This document shows, one piece after another, positions 55,201-63,861 of a stretch of DNA of 64,000 nt; within the stretch, counting starts at the first letter, position 1, and every line of letters starts with the position of its first letter. The stretch lies in assembly GCA_000514715.1 (NCBI GenBank), contig AZWL01000004.1, positions 310,001 to 374,000 on the forward strand, written 5' to 3'. This DNA is from Streptomyces sp. CNH099. GTDB lineage: Bacteria; Actinomycetota; Actinomycetes; Streptomycetales; Streptomycetaceae. The translations under genes and the position numbers were made by a program. Below the pieces are notes generated by a model. The model was given only the letters and a program-made list of their open reading frames with translations. It had not been told where the DNA came from and did no database searches.

Positions 55201-57062
55201 AGCTGGAGCGCGCCCGCCGGACGATCCGGGTGCGGCTCGCGGGGGAGCCGCACTGGGCGGCCGTCGAGGACGCCGGCCGGCTGCGGGACGCGCTGGGGAC
55301 GGCGCTGCCGGTGGGCGTGCCGGAGGCGTTCACGGAGCCGGTGGCCGACCCGCTGGGCGACCTGCTGGCGCGCTTCGCCCGTACGCACGGGCCGTTCACC
55401 TCCGGGCAGGCCGCGGCCCGCTTCGGCCTGGGCGCTGCGGTCACCGACGGCGCGCTGCAGCGCCTCGCGGCGGCGGGGCGGACGGTGCAGGGCGAGTTCC
55501 ATCCGGCCGGCATCGGTCAGGAGTGGTGCGACGCGGCGGTGCTGCGGCGGCTGCGGCGCCGGTCGCTGGCCGCGCTGCGCGAGGAGCTGGAGCCCGTCGC
55601 CCCGGCCGCCCTCGCGGCGTTCCTCCCGCGGTGGCAGCACCTGGGCACCCACAGCCTGCGCGGCACCGACGGCCTCCTCCGGGCGGTGGAGCAGCTGCAG
55701 GGCGCGCCGGTGCCGGCGTCGGCGCTGGAGAAGCTGGTGCTGCCGGCGCGGGTCGCGGGATACGTACCGACGATGCTCGACGAGCTGACGAACTCGGGCG
55801 AGGTGATCTGGGCCGGCGCCGGCGCGCTGCCCGGCAAGGACGGCTGGATCTCCCTGTATCCCGCGGACTCCGCGCCGCTGCTGCTGCACGAGCCGCACCC
55901 GCTGGAGGCCACCCCCCTGCACCAGGCCGTGCTGACCGCCCTGACCGGCGGCTACGGGCTCTTCTTCCGGCAGATCGCCGAGCAGGTCCGCGCCGCCCAC
56001 CCGGACGTCACCGACGCGCAGCTCGCCGACGCCGTCTGGGACCTGGCCTGGTCCGGGCGGCTGACGAACGACACCCTCGGCCCGCTACGGGCCCTGCTCG
56101 GCTCGGGCCGCACCGCGGGCGCGACCGCGCACCGTGCGAAGCGGCCCGCGCCGCGCGGGCGCTACGGCAGCCTGGCGGTCGCGGGCGCCGCCCGCACCGC
56201 GTCCCGGAACGGCCCGCCGACCGTCTCCGGCCGCTGGTCCCTGCTGCCCGGACGCGAACCCGACGCCACGCACCGCGCCCACGCCCTGGCCCGCACGCTG
56301 CTGGACCGGCACGGCGTGGTCACGCGCGGCGCGGTGGCGGCGGAGGGCGTGGAGGGCGGCTTCTCCGCGGCGTACCGGGTGCTGTCGGCGTTCGAGGAGA
56401 CGGGCCAGGCCCGCCGCGGTTACGTCGTGGAGGGGCTGGGCGCGGCCCAGTTCGCGATGGACGGCGCGGTGGACCGGCTGCGGGCGGTGGCCACGAGCCG
56501 GGAGCGCGGGGGCGGCGCGGACGCCGTCGCCGGGGTGCCGGAGGACGACGGGTTCGCGGCCGAGGAGGGCCCGGCGGGCCCGTACGGCGGCCACACCCTG
56601 GGCGCCGACCGCGGCGGCGGGCGCCCGCGGGGCGGTGGCCCGCAGGCGTACGGCGCATACGGCGCCGGCGGCTCCGGCCGGGGCGGGCAGCGGGCGCTGG
56701 TGCTGGCGGCGGCGGACCCGGCGAACGCGTACGGAGCGGCCCTGCCGTGGCCGGAACCTCCGCCCGGCACGACGCACAAGCCCGGCCGCAAGGCCGGCGC
56801 GCTGGTGGTGCTGGTGGAGGGCGACCTCGCGCTGTACGTGGAGCGCGGCGGCCGTACGCTGCTGGCCTGGCCCCCGGCGGACGACCCCCGCCTCGCCGCG
56901 GCGGCCGAGGCGCTGGCGGCGGCGGCCCGTGGCGGCGCCCTGGGCCGTACGGCGACGGTGGAACGCATCAACGCCGCCCAGGCCCTGGACTCCCCCCTGG
57001 GCACCCTCCTCGAACAGGCGGGTTTCACGGCCACCCCCCGCGGCCTGCGCGTACGCGCCTGA
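52254..57062 (+). CDS. lhr: Lhr-type superfamily 2 DNA helicase
   Basis: A 1602-aa long Lhr helicase, a DNA-repair motor with 3'-5' polarity. Seen: Walker A VVAPTGSGKTLAAFL near residue 45, DEVH box VILDEVHAVAGTKRGA near 168, GLSATVRPVQEVARFL, IVFANSRRLAERLCNRLNE, ATSSLELGIDMGAVDLVVQV and LQRVGRAGHQVG, then winged-helix and WD/Lhr-specific domains including NVIAYLEEQRAACGHVPDDR. A Gly/Ala/Asp-rich linker of about 130 residues interrupts the C-terminal part. ATG 52254 is preferred; ATG 52245 three codons earlier is possible. In actinobacteria lhr is often grouped with nei, which lies 2.5 kb away here. Confidence 0.95.
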   Translation: MARSVLETFDPATRAWFEGAFAAPTAAQEGAWRALGEGSDVLVVAPTGSGKTLAAFLSALDGLTAAPPPAEARKRCRVLYVSPLKALAVDVERNLRSPLTGIRQEAVRLGRPEPEVRVAIRSGDTPAAERRSIANRPPDILITTPESLFLMLTSASRDALAGVETVILDEVHAVAGTKRGAHLALSLERLDALLPRPARRIGLSATVRPVQEVARFLSPGRRVEVVQPPSEKRFDLSVVVPVEDMGELGGPPAQDEGAGADRPSIWPHVEERIADLVAEHRSTIVFANSRRLAERLCNRLNEIAYERAVGEPVAEDAPPPAEIMAQSGAAQGAPPVIARAHHGSVSKEQRARVEEELKAGRLPAVVATSSLELGIDMGAVDLVVQVESPPAVASGLQRVGRAGHQVGAVSRGVVFPKYRGDLVQSAVVTERMREGAIEALRIPANPLDVLAQQVVAMTSMDEWDVGELLALVRRAAPFAALPESAFTAVLDMLAGRYPSDAFAELRPRVVWDRVAQTVRGRPGAQRLAVTSGGTIPDRGLFGVFLAGADPKKGGGRVGELDEEMVYESRIGDVFTLGTTSWRIEDITRDRVLVSPAPGAPGRLPFWKGDQLGRPLELGRALGAFLRELSGMDRAAAQERLRAAGLDAWAAGNVIAYLEEQRAACGHVPDDRTIVVERFRDELGDWRVVVHSPFGAQVHAPWALALGARLTERYGMDAQVMHADDGIVLRLPDTDLMGLDLLDVDPAPAAGGGAADAAGDDGQSPVGAADVLFDKGEVEQVVTDQVGGSALFASRFRECAARALLLPRRDPRKRTPLWQQRQRASQLLQVASEFGSFPIVLEAVRECLQDVFDVPGLTELMGDVENRRVRLVEVTTQEPSPFARSLLFGYVAQFLYEGDSPLAERRAAALSLDSRLLAELLGQAELRELLDVEVLAELERELQWRTDDRRIKDAEGVADALRVLGPLTDEELAERGAEPAWARELERARRTIRVRLAGEPHWAAVEDAGRLRDALGTALPVGVPEAFTEPVADPLGDLLARFARTHGPFTSGQAAARFGLGAAVTDGALQRLAAAGRTVQGEFHPAGIGQEWCDAAVLRRLRRRSLAALREELEPVAPAALAAFLPRWQHLGTHSLRGTDGLLRAVEQLQGAPVPASALEKLVLPARVAGYVPTMLDELTNSGEVIWAGAGALPGKDGWISLYPADSAPLLLHEPHPLEATPLHQAVLTALTGGYGLFFRQIAEQVRAAHPDVTDAQLADAVWDLAWSGRLTNDTLGPLRALLGSGRTAGATAHRAKRPAPRGRYGSLAVAGAARTASRNGPPTVSGRWSLLPGREPDATHRAHALARTLLDRHGVVTRGAVAAEGVEGGFSAAYRVLSAFEETGQARRGYVVEGLGAAQFAMDGAVDRLRAVATSRERGGGADAVAGVPEDDGFAAEEGPAGPYGGHTLGADRGGGRPRGGGPQAYGAYGAGGSGRGGQRALVLAAADPANAYGAALPWPEPPPGTTHKPGRKAGALVVLVEGDLALYVERGGRTLLAWPPADDPRLAAAAEALAAAARGGALGRTATVERINAAQALDSPLGTLLEQAGFTATPRGLRVRA

Positions 57063-57129
57063 CGGCGGAGCGCGGCACGGTCGCCCGCCCCGCTGCGCCC
57101 TCCCGACCCGCCGCAGGCGGGCCGCGCGC

Positions 57130-57783
57130 CTACTCCGCCCGGCCGTTCAGATACGCCAGCACCGCCCGCACCCGGCGGTTGTCGTCGTCCGACGGCGCGA
57201 GGTCCAGCTTGGCGAAGATGTTCGTCGTGTACTTGCTGACCGCGCCCTCCGAGAGGAACAGCTGACGCGCGATCGCCGCGTTCGAGCGGCCCTCCGCCAT
57301 GCCCGCCAGCACCTCCCGCTCCCGCGGCGTGAGCCGCCCCAGCGGTTCGTCCCGCGCGTTGCTCGCCAGCAGCTTCGCGATGACCTCCGGGTCCATCGCC
57401 GTGCCGCCCTCGGCCACCCGCCGCACGGAGTCGACGAACTGCCGCGCCGCGAACACCCGGTCCTTCAGCAGGTATCCGACGGCGCCGCTGCCGTCCGCGA
57501 GCAGCTCCCGCGCGTACAGCTGCTCCACGTGCTGCGACAGGATCAGCACCGGCAGCTCCGGCCGCTCCCGCCGGGCCGCCAGCGCCGCCTGCAGGCCCTC
57601 GTCCGTGAACGTCGGCGGCAGCCGGATGTCGACCACCGCCACGTCCGGCCGCTCGGCGCGCAGCGCCGCGAGCAGTTCCTCGCCGGACTCGACCGCCGCG
57701 CAGATCTCCATGCCGTGCGCCTGCAGCAGCCGCGTCAGCCCGTCCCGCAGCAGGTACTGATCCTCCGCCAGGACGACACGCAC
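57130..57783 (-). CDS. NarL/LuxR-family response regulator
   Basis: A 217-aa regulator: receiver (VRVVLAEDQYLLRDGLTRLL, VAVVDIRLPPTFTDEG with the phospho-acceptor Asp, VGYLLKDRV) and LuxR-type helix-turn-helix (LTPREREVLAGMAEGRSNAA, SEGAVSKYTTNIFAKL). GTG 57783 was chosen: GAGAGGAG lies six bases upstream. A GTG at 57849 overlapping the kinase stop by 7 bp would add 22 residues. It follows the kinase gene below and forms a pair with it. Confidence 0.92.
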   Translation of the reverse strand: MRVVLAEDQYLLRDGLTRLLQAHGMEICAAVESGEELLAALRAERPDVAVVDIRLPPTFTDEGLQAALAARRERPELPVLILSQHVEQLYARELLADGSGAVGYLLKDRVFAARQFVDSVRRVAEGGTAMDPEVIAKLLASNARDEPLGRLTPREREVLAGMAEGRSNAAIARQLFLSEGAVSKYTTNIFAKLDLAPSDDDNRRVRAVLAYLNGRAE

Positions 57784-57842
57784 TGCCCCGCTCCTCTCCG
57801 CCACGTCCGCCACGCCCGCCGGGGCGGCCGTACGCTCCCCCG

Positions 57843-59453
57843 TCAGCACCCCTGCCTCGCGCCGCCCTTCCGCCACCGCCGCAGCAGCGGGCGCACCCCG
57901 GCCAGGCCCAGCGCCACCATCGCCAGCACCGTGGGCCAGCGCAGCGGCTCCGGCAGGTACAGGGCGAGGAACCACGACCGGTTGTCCGTGCCGAAGACCA
58001 GCAGCGTCCCCGCGACCAGCCCCTGCGGGAACAGCGCGACGGAACACACTACCGGCGCCAGCGCCGTCAGCCACAGCTCCCCGCGCCCCGCCGGCGGGCG
58101 CGGGCCCCCCGCGCCCGCGCCGCCCGCCTGCCGGGTGTCGCAGCACTCGTCCCCCAGTGGGCAGGGGATCTCCACCGCCACGGTCGTCGGCCCGCCCTCG
58201 GGGCTGCTGACCGCCAGCACCCCGTCGAACGGCTTGATGCGCCGCTCCACGCCCCGCAGCCCGCCCCCCGCGGTCGGCGCCGCGCCGCCGCGGCCGTCGT
58301 CGGTGACCGTCGCGCGCAGCACCCCGTCGCGGTGCCACAGGTCGATGTCCACCCGGTCCGCCCCGGCGTGCTTCCCCGCGTTGGCGAGGATCTCCGCCAC
58401 CGCGAAGTACGCCGCGGACTGCACCGGGTCCGGCAGTTGCCCGCGCAGGTCGACCTCGACCCGGACGTCCAGCGCGCTGTCCAGCGCCAGCGCCCGTACG
58501 GCGTCGCCGAGCCCCCGCTCGGCCAGCACCGGCGGATGGATGCCCCGTACCAGCCCGCGCAGCTCGCGCAGCACCGCGGACGACGAGTCCTGCGCCTGCC
58601 GCAGCAGCACCTTCGCCGCCGCCGGGTCGGTGTCGACCAGTTCCTCCGCGGCCGAGACCGTCATGCCGAGGGCGACGAGCCGGGCCTGCGGGCCGTCGTG
58701 CAGGTCGCGCTCGATGCGGCGCACCTCCGCCGCCTGCCAGTCGGTGGCCGCCGTACGCTTCTGGTCCAGCTCGGCGACCTGCAGCGCCAGCTCCGACGCC
58801 CGCGCCGGCGCCAGCAGGGAGCGCGTCCAGCGCCCGTGCAGCGCCATGGCCCGCGGCCCGGCCCACAGCCCGAGCGCGCACAGCGCCGCTCCCACGGGCA
58901 CCAGGGCCAGGGCGGTGTCCTGCGAGGCGACCTCGACGCCCGCGTAGTCGACGAGCGTGTCCCCCGGGTACGAGGGGTCCCACAGCAGCGGCAGCGCCAT
59001 GCCGAACAGCCCGTAGCCGACGGTGAGCAGCGGCAGCGCGGCCAGGGCCAGGCCGACGACCGGGTCGGCGATCAGCCAGAGCGTGTCCCGCCAGGTCGCG
59101 CGGTCGGACAGCAGCCGGTGTACGCGCTCGAAGAACTCCGGCAGCGCGGGGCTGCGGTAGCTGATGCCCAGGTGCCGGTAGCGGCCGTCCGGGCCGGGCA
59201 GGGGGTGGGGCGGCGCGGGGAGGTACGGCTCAGGGATGGGCCGCCCGGTCCAGCGGCCGGTCAGCGCGCGGGCGGCGCCGGCGGTGCCGCGGGCGGCGGC
59301 CACGCCCCAGGGGAAGAGGAACAGCAGCCCGAGTCCGAAGCCGAGCACCAGCGAGCCGAGCATCACGGCCTGCGCCACGACCTCCACCGCCGCCAGCGCC
59401 ACCAGCACGACGGCCCGTCCCTGCGCGGTCACGTACGGCCGCAGCCTGCTCAT
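57843..59453 (-). CDS. NarL-type sensor histidine kinase with C-terminal membrane helices
   Basis: A 536-aa kinase: four N-terminal helices in a putative-sensor membrane domain, HisKA_3 with ERDLHDGPQARLVALGM (phospho-acceptor His near residue 251), and HATPase (AEILANAGKHAGADRV, VTDDGRGGA, GGGLRGVERRI). Unusually, two more hydrophobic helices follow the kinase core (LTALAPVVCSVALFPQGLVA, WPTVLAMVALGLAGVRPLL), so both ends sit in the membrane. It starts at ATG 59453 and is followed by its regulator. The signal is unknown. Confidence 0.9.
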   Translation of the reverse strand: MSRLRPYVTAQGRAVVLVALAAVEVVAQAVMLGSLVLGFGLGLLFLFPWGVAAARGTAGAARALTGRWTGRPIPEPYLPAPPHPLPGPDGRYRHLGISYRSPALPEFFERVHRLLSDRATWRDTLWLIADPVVGLALAALPLLTVGYGLFGMALPLLWDPSYPGDTLVDYAGVEVASQDTALALVPVGAALCALGLWAGPRAMALHGRWTRSLLAPARASELALQVAELDQKRTAATDWQAAEVRRIERDLHDGPQARLVALGMTVSAAEELVDTDPAAAKVLLRQAQDSSSAVLRELRGLVRGIHPPVLAERGLGDAVRALALDSALDVRVEVDLRGQLPDPVQSAAYFAVAEILANAGKHAGADRVDIDLWHRDGVLRATVTDDGRGGAAPTAGGGLRGVERRIKPFDGVLAVSSPEGGPTTVAVEIPCPLGDECCDTRQAGGAGAGGPRPPAGRGELWLTALAPVVCSVALFPQGLVAGTLLVFGTDNRSWFLALYLPEPLRWPTVLAMVALGLAGVRPLLRRWRKGGARQGC

Positions 59454-59599
59454 GGTGCCTCCCGTTCCGTCCTCATCATGCCGCCCATCGTGTCCCGCGA
59501 GGCGGCCCGGGCACCGCCCCCGCAGCCCCCGGACCGGGGTGGGTCCAGCCCCACCCCCGACGCGCTCCGCGTGCGCGCGCGCCCTGGCACGATGGGTGC

Positions 59600-60388
59600 G
59601 TGCCCGAAGGAGACACCGTCTGGCGTACCGCGCGCCTGCTGCACGAGGCGCTGGCGGGCCGTCGGCTGACCCGCTGCGACCTGCGCGTGCCCCGGCTGGC
59701 CACGGCTGACCTCACCGGCCGCGAGGTCACCGGGGTCGTCCCGCGCGGCAAGCATCTGCTGGCCCGCGTCGAGGGCGGCCTCACGCTGCACTCGCACCTG
59801 CGCATGGAGGGCGCCTGGGCGCTGTACGCGCCCGGGGAGTCGTGGCGCGGCGGGCCCGGGCACCAGATACGCGCGGTCCTCGGCAACGCCGAGCGCACGG
59901 CGGTCGGCTACCGGCTGCCCGTGCTGGAGCTGCTGCGCACCGCCGCGGAGGACCGGGTCGTCGGGCATCTCGGCCCCGACCTGCTCGGCCCCGACTGGGA
60001 TCCGGCGGAGGCGGAGCGCCGGCTGCTCGCCGACGCCGCCCGGCCGCTCGGTGAGGCCCTGCTCGACCAGCGCAATCTCGCGGGCATCGGCAACGTCTAC
60101 AAGTCGGAGCTGTGCTTCCTCGCGGGCATAAGCCCGTACGCTCCGGTCTCCGCGCTTCCGGAGCCCGGCCGGCTGGTCGCCGCGGCCCGGCGGCTGCTGG
60201 TGGCAAACCGGGACCGGGTGGCCCGTACGACGACGCCGAGCCGGCGCCCCGACCGGCGGCTGTGGGTCTACGGCCGCGGCGGCCGGCCGTGCCTGCGCTG
60301 CGGGGCGGCGGTGCGCAAGCGGGCGCAGGAGGAGGCGGCGGACGACCGCGTGACGTACTGGTGCCCGCGGTGCCAGCCGGGCGGCTGA
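59600..60388 (+). CDS. Nei/Fpg-family DNA glycosylase/AP lyase
   Basis: A 262-aa glycosylase that removes oxidised bases and nicks the strand. Seen: catalytic P2-E3 in MPEGDTVWRTARLLHEALAG, Lys of the beta-turn in GVVPRGKHLLARVEGGL, the helix-two-turn-helix LLDQRNLAGIGNVYKSELCF, and a zinc finger (CLRCGAAV ... YWCPRCQPG). The PEGDTV start points to the Nei side of the family rather than MutM. GTG 59600 sets P2. Converges with clgR with a shared terminator. Confidence 0.94.
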   Translation: MPEGDTVWRTARLLHEALAGRRLTRCDLRVPRLATADLTGREVTGVVPRGKHLLARVEGGLTLHSHLRMEGAWALYAPGESWRGGPGHQIRAVLGNAERTAVGYRLPVLELLRTAAEDRVVGHLGPDLLGPDWDPAEAERRLLADAARPLGEALLDQRNLAGIGNVYKSELCFLAGISPYAPVSALPEPGRLVAAARRLLVANRDRVARTTTPSRRPDRRLWVYGRGGRPCLRCGAAVRKRAQEEAADDRVTYWCPRCQPGG

Positions 60389-60447
60389 CCGCCGCGGCGG
60401 CCCCGTACGGCCCCGTACGGGCACGGACGGCACCGCGGCACGCAGGC

Positions 60448-60486
60448 CGAGAGCCCGGCTCCGCCGACGGCGGGACCGGGCTCTCG
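60448..60486. terminator. Bidirectional terminator between the Nei-type gene and clgR
   Basis: 11-bp outer arms (CGAGAGCCCGG and complement) with an inner CCGCC-GAC-GGCGG stem. It lies between the converging stops at 60388 and 60501. Confidence 0.75.
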
Positions 60487-60500
60487 CAGGCTCTCTTCGC

Positions 60501-60869
60501 TCAGGCCGCGACGGGGTCTGGTTCCTTCGGGGCCTTGATGGTGACCCGCTCGTCCGGCATCCCTGTAACCGACGTCACAGTGAACGACCGCACGGGGGCG
60601 GGGATCGGCTCGGTGGCGGCGGCGGACTGGGCCAGCTCCGCGAGGGCCAGCTCCCCGCTCACCTCGCGCATCAGCTCGGACATCCGAACGTCGAGGGCGT
60701 CGCAGATGGAGTTGAGCAGCTCGGAGGAGGCCTCCTTCTGGCCCCGCTCGACCTCCGAGAGATAGCCGAGGGAAACACGCGCTGACGAGGAAACCTCGCG
60801 CAGCGTCCGGCCCTGGCGCTGTCGCTGCCGGCGCAGCACGTCACCCAGCAGGCGACGGAGCAAAATCAT
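60501..60869 (-). CDS. clgR: Clp gene regulator ClgR (Xre-family)
   Basis: A 122-aa regulator: short N-terminus [20 protein letters not shown], Xre helix-turn-helix ([20 protein letters not shown], then [20 protein letters not shown]), and a short tail ending EPDPVAA. In S. lividans ClgR activates clpP1, lon and others and is degraded by ClpP through two C-terminal alanines; the VAA end here fits. The gene starts at ATG 60869 and precedes cinA-like gene order known from Streptomyces (rimO, pgsA, cinA, clgR). Confidence 0.92.
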   Translation of the reverse strand: MILLRRLLGDVLRRQRQRQGRTLREVSSSARVSLGYLSEVERGQKEASSELLNSICDALDVRMSELMREVSGELALAELAQSAAATEPIPAPVRSFTVTSVTGMPDERVTIKAPKEPDPVAA

Positions 60870-60959
60870 GCGTGGCTCCCTCCTAGGACCTCGGATCCGG
60901 ATCCTCTCTGCTCCACCGTACCGCCTCGGACCGTGACAGTGCGGCGACGGAAGTCATCT

Positions 60960-61526
60960 TCACCGTTCGCCAAGCGAGGAATACGGGGCCTCCTGATCAG
61001 GATTTTCCGGGTATTTCCGCCCCTCTTGCCCCTTCGGGGCCGCGTCCAGGTGGCGCCGGAGGAGCGCCAGCGCCTCCCCCACGGCGGCCGTGCGGATCTC
61101 CGTGCGAGACCCCGTCAGGTTCAGCGACCGCATCTCGCTGCGCCCCTCGGGACCGGCCACGGCGACGAAGACGGTACCCGGCTGCTGCCCGTCCTGCGGA
61201 TCCGGTCCGGCGACGCCCGTGGTCGCCACCGCCCAGTCCGCGCCGAGCCGCCAGCGCACCCCGGAGGCCATCTGCCGGGCGACCTCGCCGTCCACGGCGC
61301 CGCGCTGGGCGAGCAGCGAGCTGTCGACGCCGAGGACGTCCCGCTTGAGGTCGGTCGCGTACGCGGTGACGGCGCCCCGGAACGACCGGGAGGCGCCGGG
61401 CACCGCGGTGATCTCGGCGGCGACGAGCCCGCCGGTGAGGGATTCGGCGACGGCCAGGGTGACGCCGCGCTCCACGCACAGGGCGAGCAGGTCGGCGGCG
61501 GCCCCGTCGGTGTTCTGTGTGGTCAC
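60960..61526 (-). CDS. cinA: CinA-family protein (nicotinamide nucleotide amidase domain)
   Basis: A 188-aa single-domain CinA_C protein. Seen: VTLAVAESLTGGLVAAEITA, VPGASRSFRGAVTAYATDLK, GVRWRLGADWAVATTGVAGP and PGTVFVAVAGPEG. In related PncC enzymes this domain turns NMN into NaMN with release of ammonia; the molybdopterin-binding half of full CinA is missing, as usual in Streptomyces. Starts at GTG 61526, overlapping pgsA by 4 bp. Last gene of the rimO-pgsA-cinA operon. Confidence 0.92.
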   Translation of the reverse strand: MTTQNTDGAAADLLALCVERGVTLAVAESLTGGLVAAEITAVPGASRSFRGAVTAYATDLKRDVLGVDSSLLAQRGAVDGEVARQMASGVRWRLGADWAVATTGVAGPDPQDGQQPGTVFVAVAGPEGRSEMRSLNLTGSRTEIRTAAVGEALALLRRHLDAAPKGQEGRKYPENPDQEAPYSSLGER

Positions 61527-62125
61527 TGGACTCTCTGCTCCCGTTCGGCGGCCAGCCCCCTGCGGCGGAGCACGATCGCCTGCTTGACGTAGTCCAGGCC
61601 GGTCGCCACGGTCAGGACCACGGCCGCGGCCATGATCCAGAAGCGCAGCGTGGCAAGCGGTCCGGTGAGGGTGAGGATGTACATGCCCACGGCCACCCCC
61701 TGGGCCAGGGTCTTCAGCTTCCCGCCCCGGCTGGCCGGGATGACGCCGTGCCTGATCACCCAGAACCGCATGAGGGTGATGCCGATCTCCCGCGCCAGGA
61801 TCACGATCGTCACCCACCAGGGCAGGTCGTCGAGCGCCGAGAGGCAGATCAGCGCGGCACCCATGATCGCCTTGTCGGCGATGGGATCGGCGATCTTGCC
61901 GAAGTCGGTGACGAGGTCGTAGCGGCGGGCCAGTTCCCCGTCGAAGAGGTCGGTGATCATGGCGATCGTGAAGGCGGCCCACGCGAACGAGCGCCAGGCC
62001 GGGTCGTGGCCGCCCTGGGCGGCCATGAGCAGCACGAACGCCGGTACGAGCAGGAGCCGCACCATGGTGAGGACGTTGGCGATGTTCCACAGACCGGCCT
62101 GGCCGACGGCCGGGGCGGGGCTCAT
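61523..62125 (-). CDS. pgsA: CDP-diacylglycerol-glycerol-3-phosphate 3-phosphatidyltransferase
   Basis: A 200-aa CDP-alcohol phosphatidyltransferase of the membrane, for phosphatidylglycerophosphate synthesis. The signature D-G-x2-A-R-x8-G-x3-D-x3-D is seen as [20 protein letters not shown] then PIAD. Seven to eight hydrophobic helices; [20 protein letters not shown] at the start. The start ATG 62125 overlaps the rimO stop (ATGA), and the stop overlaps cinA. The exact head group acceptor is inferred from context. Confidence 0.92.
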   Translation of the reverse strand: MSPAPAVGQAGLWNIANVLTMVRLLLVPAFVLLMAAQGGHDPAWRSFAWAAFTIAMITDLFDGELARRYDLVTDFGKIADPIADKAIMGAALICLSALDDLPWWVTIVILAREIGITLMRFWVIRHGVIPASRGGKLKTLAQGVAVGMYILTLTGPLATLRFWIMAAAVVLTVATGLDYVKQAIVLRRRGLAAEREQRVQ

Positions 62126-63717
62126 CTCGCGGCCTCCTCGGCCGGCTCCCGCGGCCGCCGCCGATCAGGCTCGCCTATCGGCTCCGCCACCAGGTCCACG
62201 CCTTCGCTCCCCACCACCTTGGCGGTGACCAGCGCCCCGGGGGCCGCCTGCCGCGCGGTCCCGCCGGCGAGCAGCGTGACGCCGTCGGTCTCCGGCGCCT
62301 GGTGCGCGGCCCGGCCGACGACCTCCGTACCGTCCGGGCCGCCGCCCGCGTCCGCCTCGGGGGTCTCCACCGCGTCCACCAGGACCCGCACCGTCTCCCC
62401 GAGCCGCTCCTCGGCCCGCTGCGCGGTCAGCTCCTCCGCCAGCCGCGTCATGTGCGCCAGCCGCTCGGCGACCGCCTCCGGCGGAACCTTTGAGCCGTAG
62501 CCGGCGGCCTCCGTGCCCTCCTCGTCGGAGTAGCCGAAGATCCCCACGGCGTCCAGCCGCGCGCCGGAGAGGAAGCGTTCCAGCTCCTCGACGTCCCGCT
62601 CGGTCTCGCCGGGGAAGCCGACGATGAAGTTCGACCGCGCGCCGGCCTCCGGCGCCCGCGACCGGATCTCCCCGAGCAGCTGCAGGAACCGCTCGGTGTC
62701 CCCGAAGCGGCGCATCGCGCGCAGCACGCCCGGGGCGGCGTGCTGGAAGGACAGGTCGAAGTACGGCGCGACCTTCTCCGTCGACGTGAGCACGTCGATC
62801 AGCCCGGGGCGCATCTCGGCGGGCTGCAGGTAGCTGACCCGGATCCGCTCGATGCCGTCCACCGCGGCGAGTTCGGGGAGCAGCGTCTCCAGCAGCCGCA
62901 CGTCGCCGAGGTCCTTGCCGTACGACGTGTTGTTCTCGGAGACGAGCATGATCTCCCGTACGCCCTGCTCCGCCAGCCAGCGCGTCTCGCCGAGGACGTC
63001 GGAGGGCCGGCGGGAGACGAAGGAGCCGCGGAAGGAGGGGATGGCGCAGAACGTGCACCGGCGGTCGCAGCCGGACGCCAGCTTGACCGAGGCGACCGGC
63101 CCGGCCCCCAGCCGGCGGCGCAGCGGCGGGCGCGGCCCGGAGGCGGGGGCGACCCCGGCGGGCAGGTCGGCGGGCGCGGCCGGGACGGCGGTGGCGTCGG
63201 CGTCGGCAGCCGCGGCGTGGGCGGAGGCGCCGGCCGCGGCGCCGTGCCCGGGCAGCGCCGTCGCGCCGCGGGCGGCGGCGTCCTGCCGCTCCGCGGGGCT
63301 GATCGGCAGCAGCTTGCGCCGGTCCCGCGGGGTGTGCGCGGCGTGGCCGCCGCCGGAGAGGATCGTCTGCAGCCGCGCGGAGATGTCGCCGTAGTCGTCG
63401 AAGCCGAGGACGCCGTCCGCCTCCGGAAGCGCGTCGGCCAGCTCCTTGCCGTACCGCTCGGCCATGCAGCCGACGGCGACGACGGCCTGCGTACGGCCCG
63501 CGTCCTTGAGGTCGTTGGCCTCCAGCAGGGCGTCGACGGAGTCCTTCTTGGCGGCTTCGACGAACCCGCAGGTGTTCACGACGGCGACGTCCGCGGCGGC
63601 GGCGTCCGCGACGAGGTCCCAGCCGTCCGCCGCCAGGCGGCCCGCCAGCTCCTCCGAGTCCACCTCGTTACGGGCGCAGCCAAGCGTGACAAGGGCGACG
63701 GTACGGCGTTCAGGCAT
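62122..63717 (-). CDS. rimO: Ribosomal protein S12 methylthiotransferase RimO
   Basis: A 531-aa radical-SAM enzyme adding methylthio to Asp of ribosomal protein S12. Seen: cluster cysteines ([43 protein letters not shown]), the radical-SAM motif [38 protein letters not shown] and a TRAM domain. Between about residues 145 and 205 an Ala/Pro-rich low-complexity insert separates the two domains, longer than usual. ATG 63717. First gene before pgsA and cinA. Confidence 0.94.
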   Translation of the reverse strand: MPERRTVALVTLGCARNEVDSEELAGRLAADGWDLVADAAAADVAVVNTCGFVEAAKKDSVDALLEANDLKDAGRTQAVVAVGCMAERYGKELADALPEADGVLGFDDYGDISARLQTILSGGGHAAHTPRDRRKLLPISPAERQDAAARGATALPGHGAAAGASAHAAAADADATAVPAAPADLPAGVAPASGPRPPLRRRLGAGPVASVKLASGCDRRCTFCAIPSFRGSFVSRRPSDVLGETRWLAEQGVREIMLVSENNTSYGKDLGDVRLLETLLPELAAVDGIERIRVSYLQPAEMRPGLIDVLTSTEKVAPYFDLSFQHAAPGVLRAMRRFGDTERFLQLLGEIRSRAPEAGARSNFIVGFPGETERDVEELERFLSGARLDAVGIFGYSDEEGTEAAGYGSKVPPEAVAERLAHMTRLAEELTAQRAEERLGETVRVLVDAVETPEADAGGGPDGTEVVGRAAHQAPETDGVTLLAGGTARQAAPGALVTAKVVGSEGVDLVAEPIGEPDRRRPREPAEEAAR

Positions 63718-63861
63718 GCGCTCAGCCTACTTCGTCCCGCGCCCGCAAACCGCCGCCGACCAGCCGCCTTCCGCACGCCCGTACGAAGCACGGGCGAACG
63801 AGGGTACGGGCGTGCGAGCCTTGCCGCAGGCCGGGCCCGCGACGCCGCCCGGCCGGGCCGG

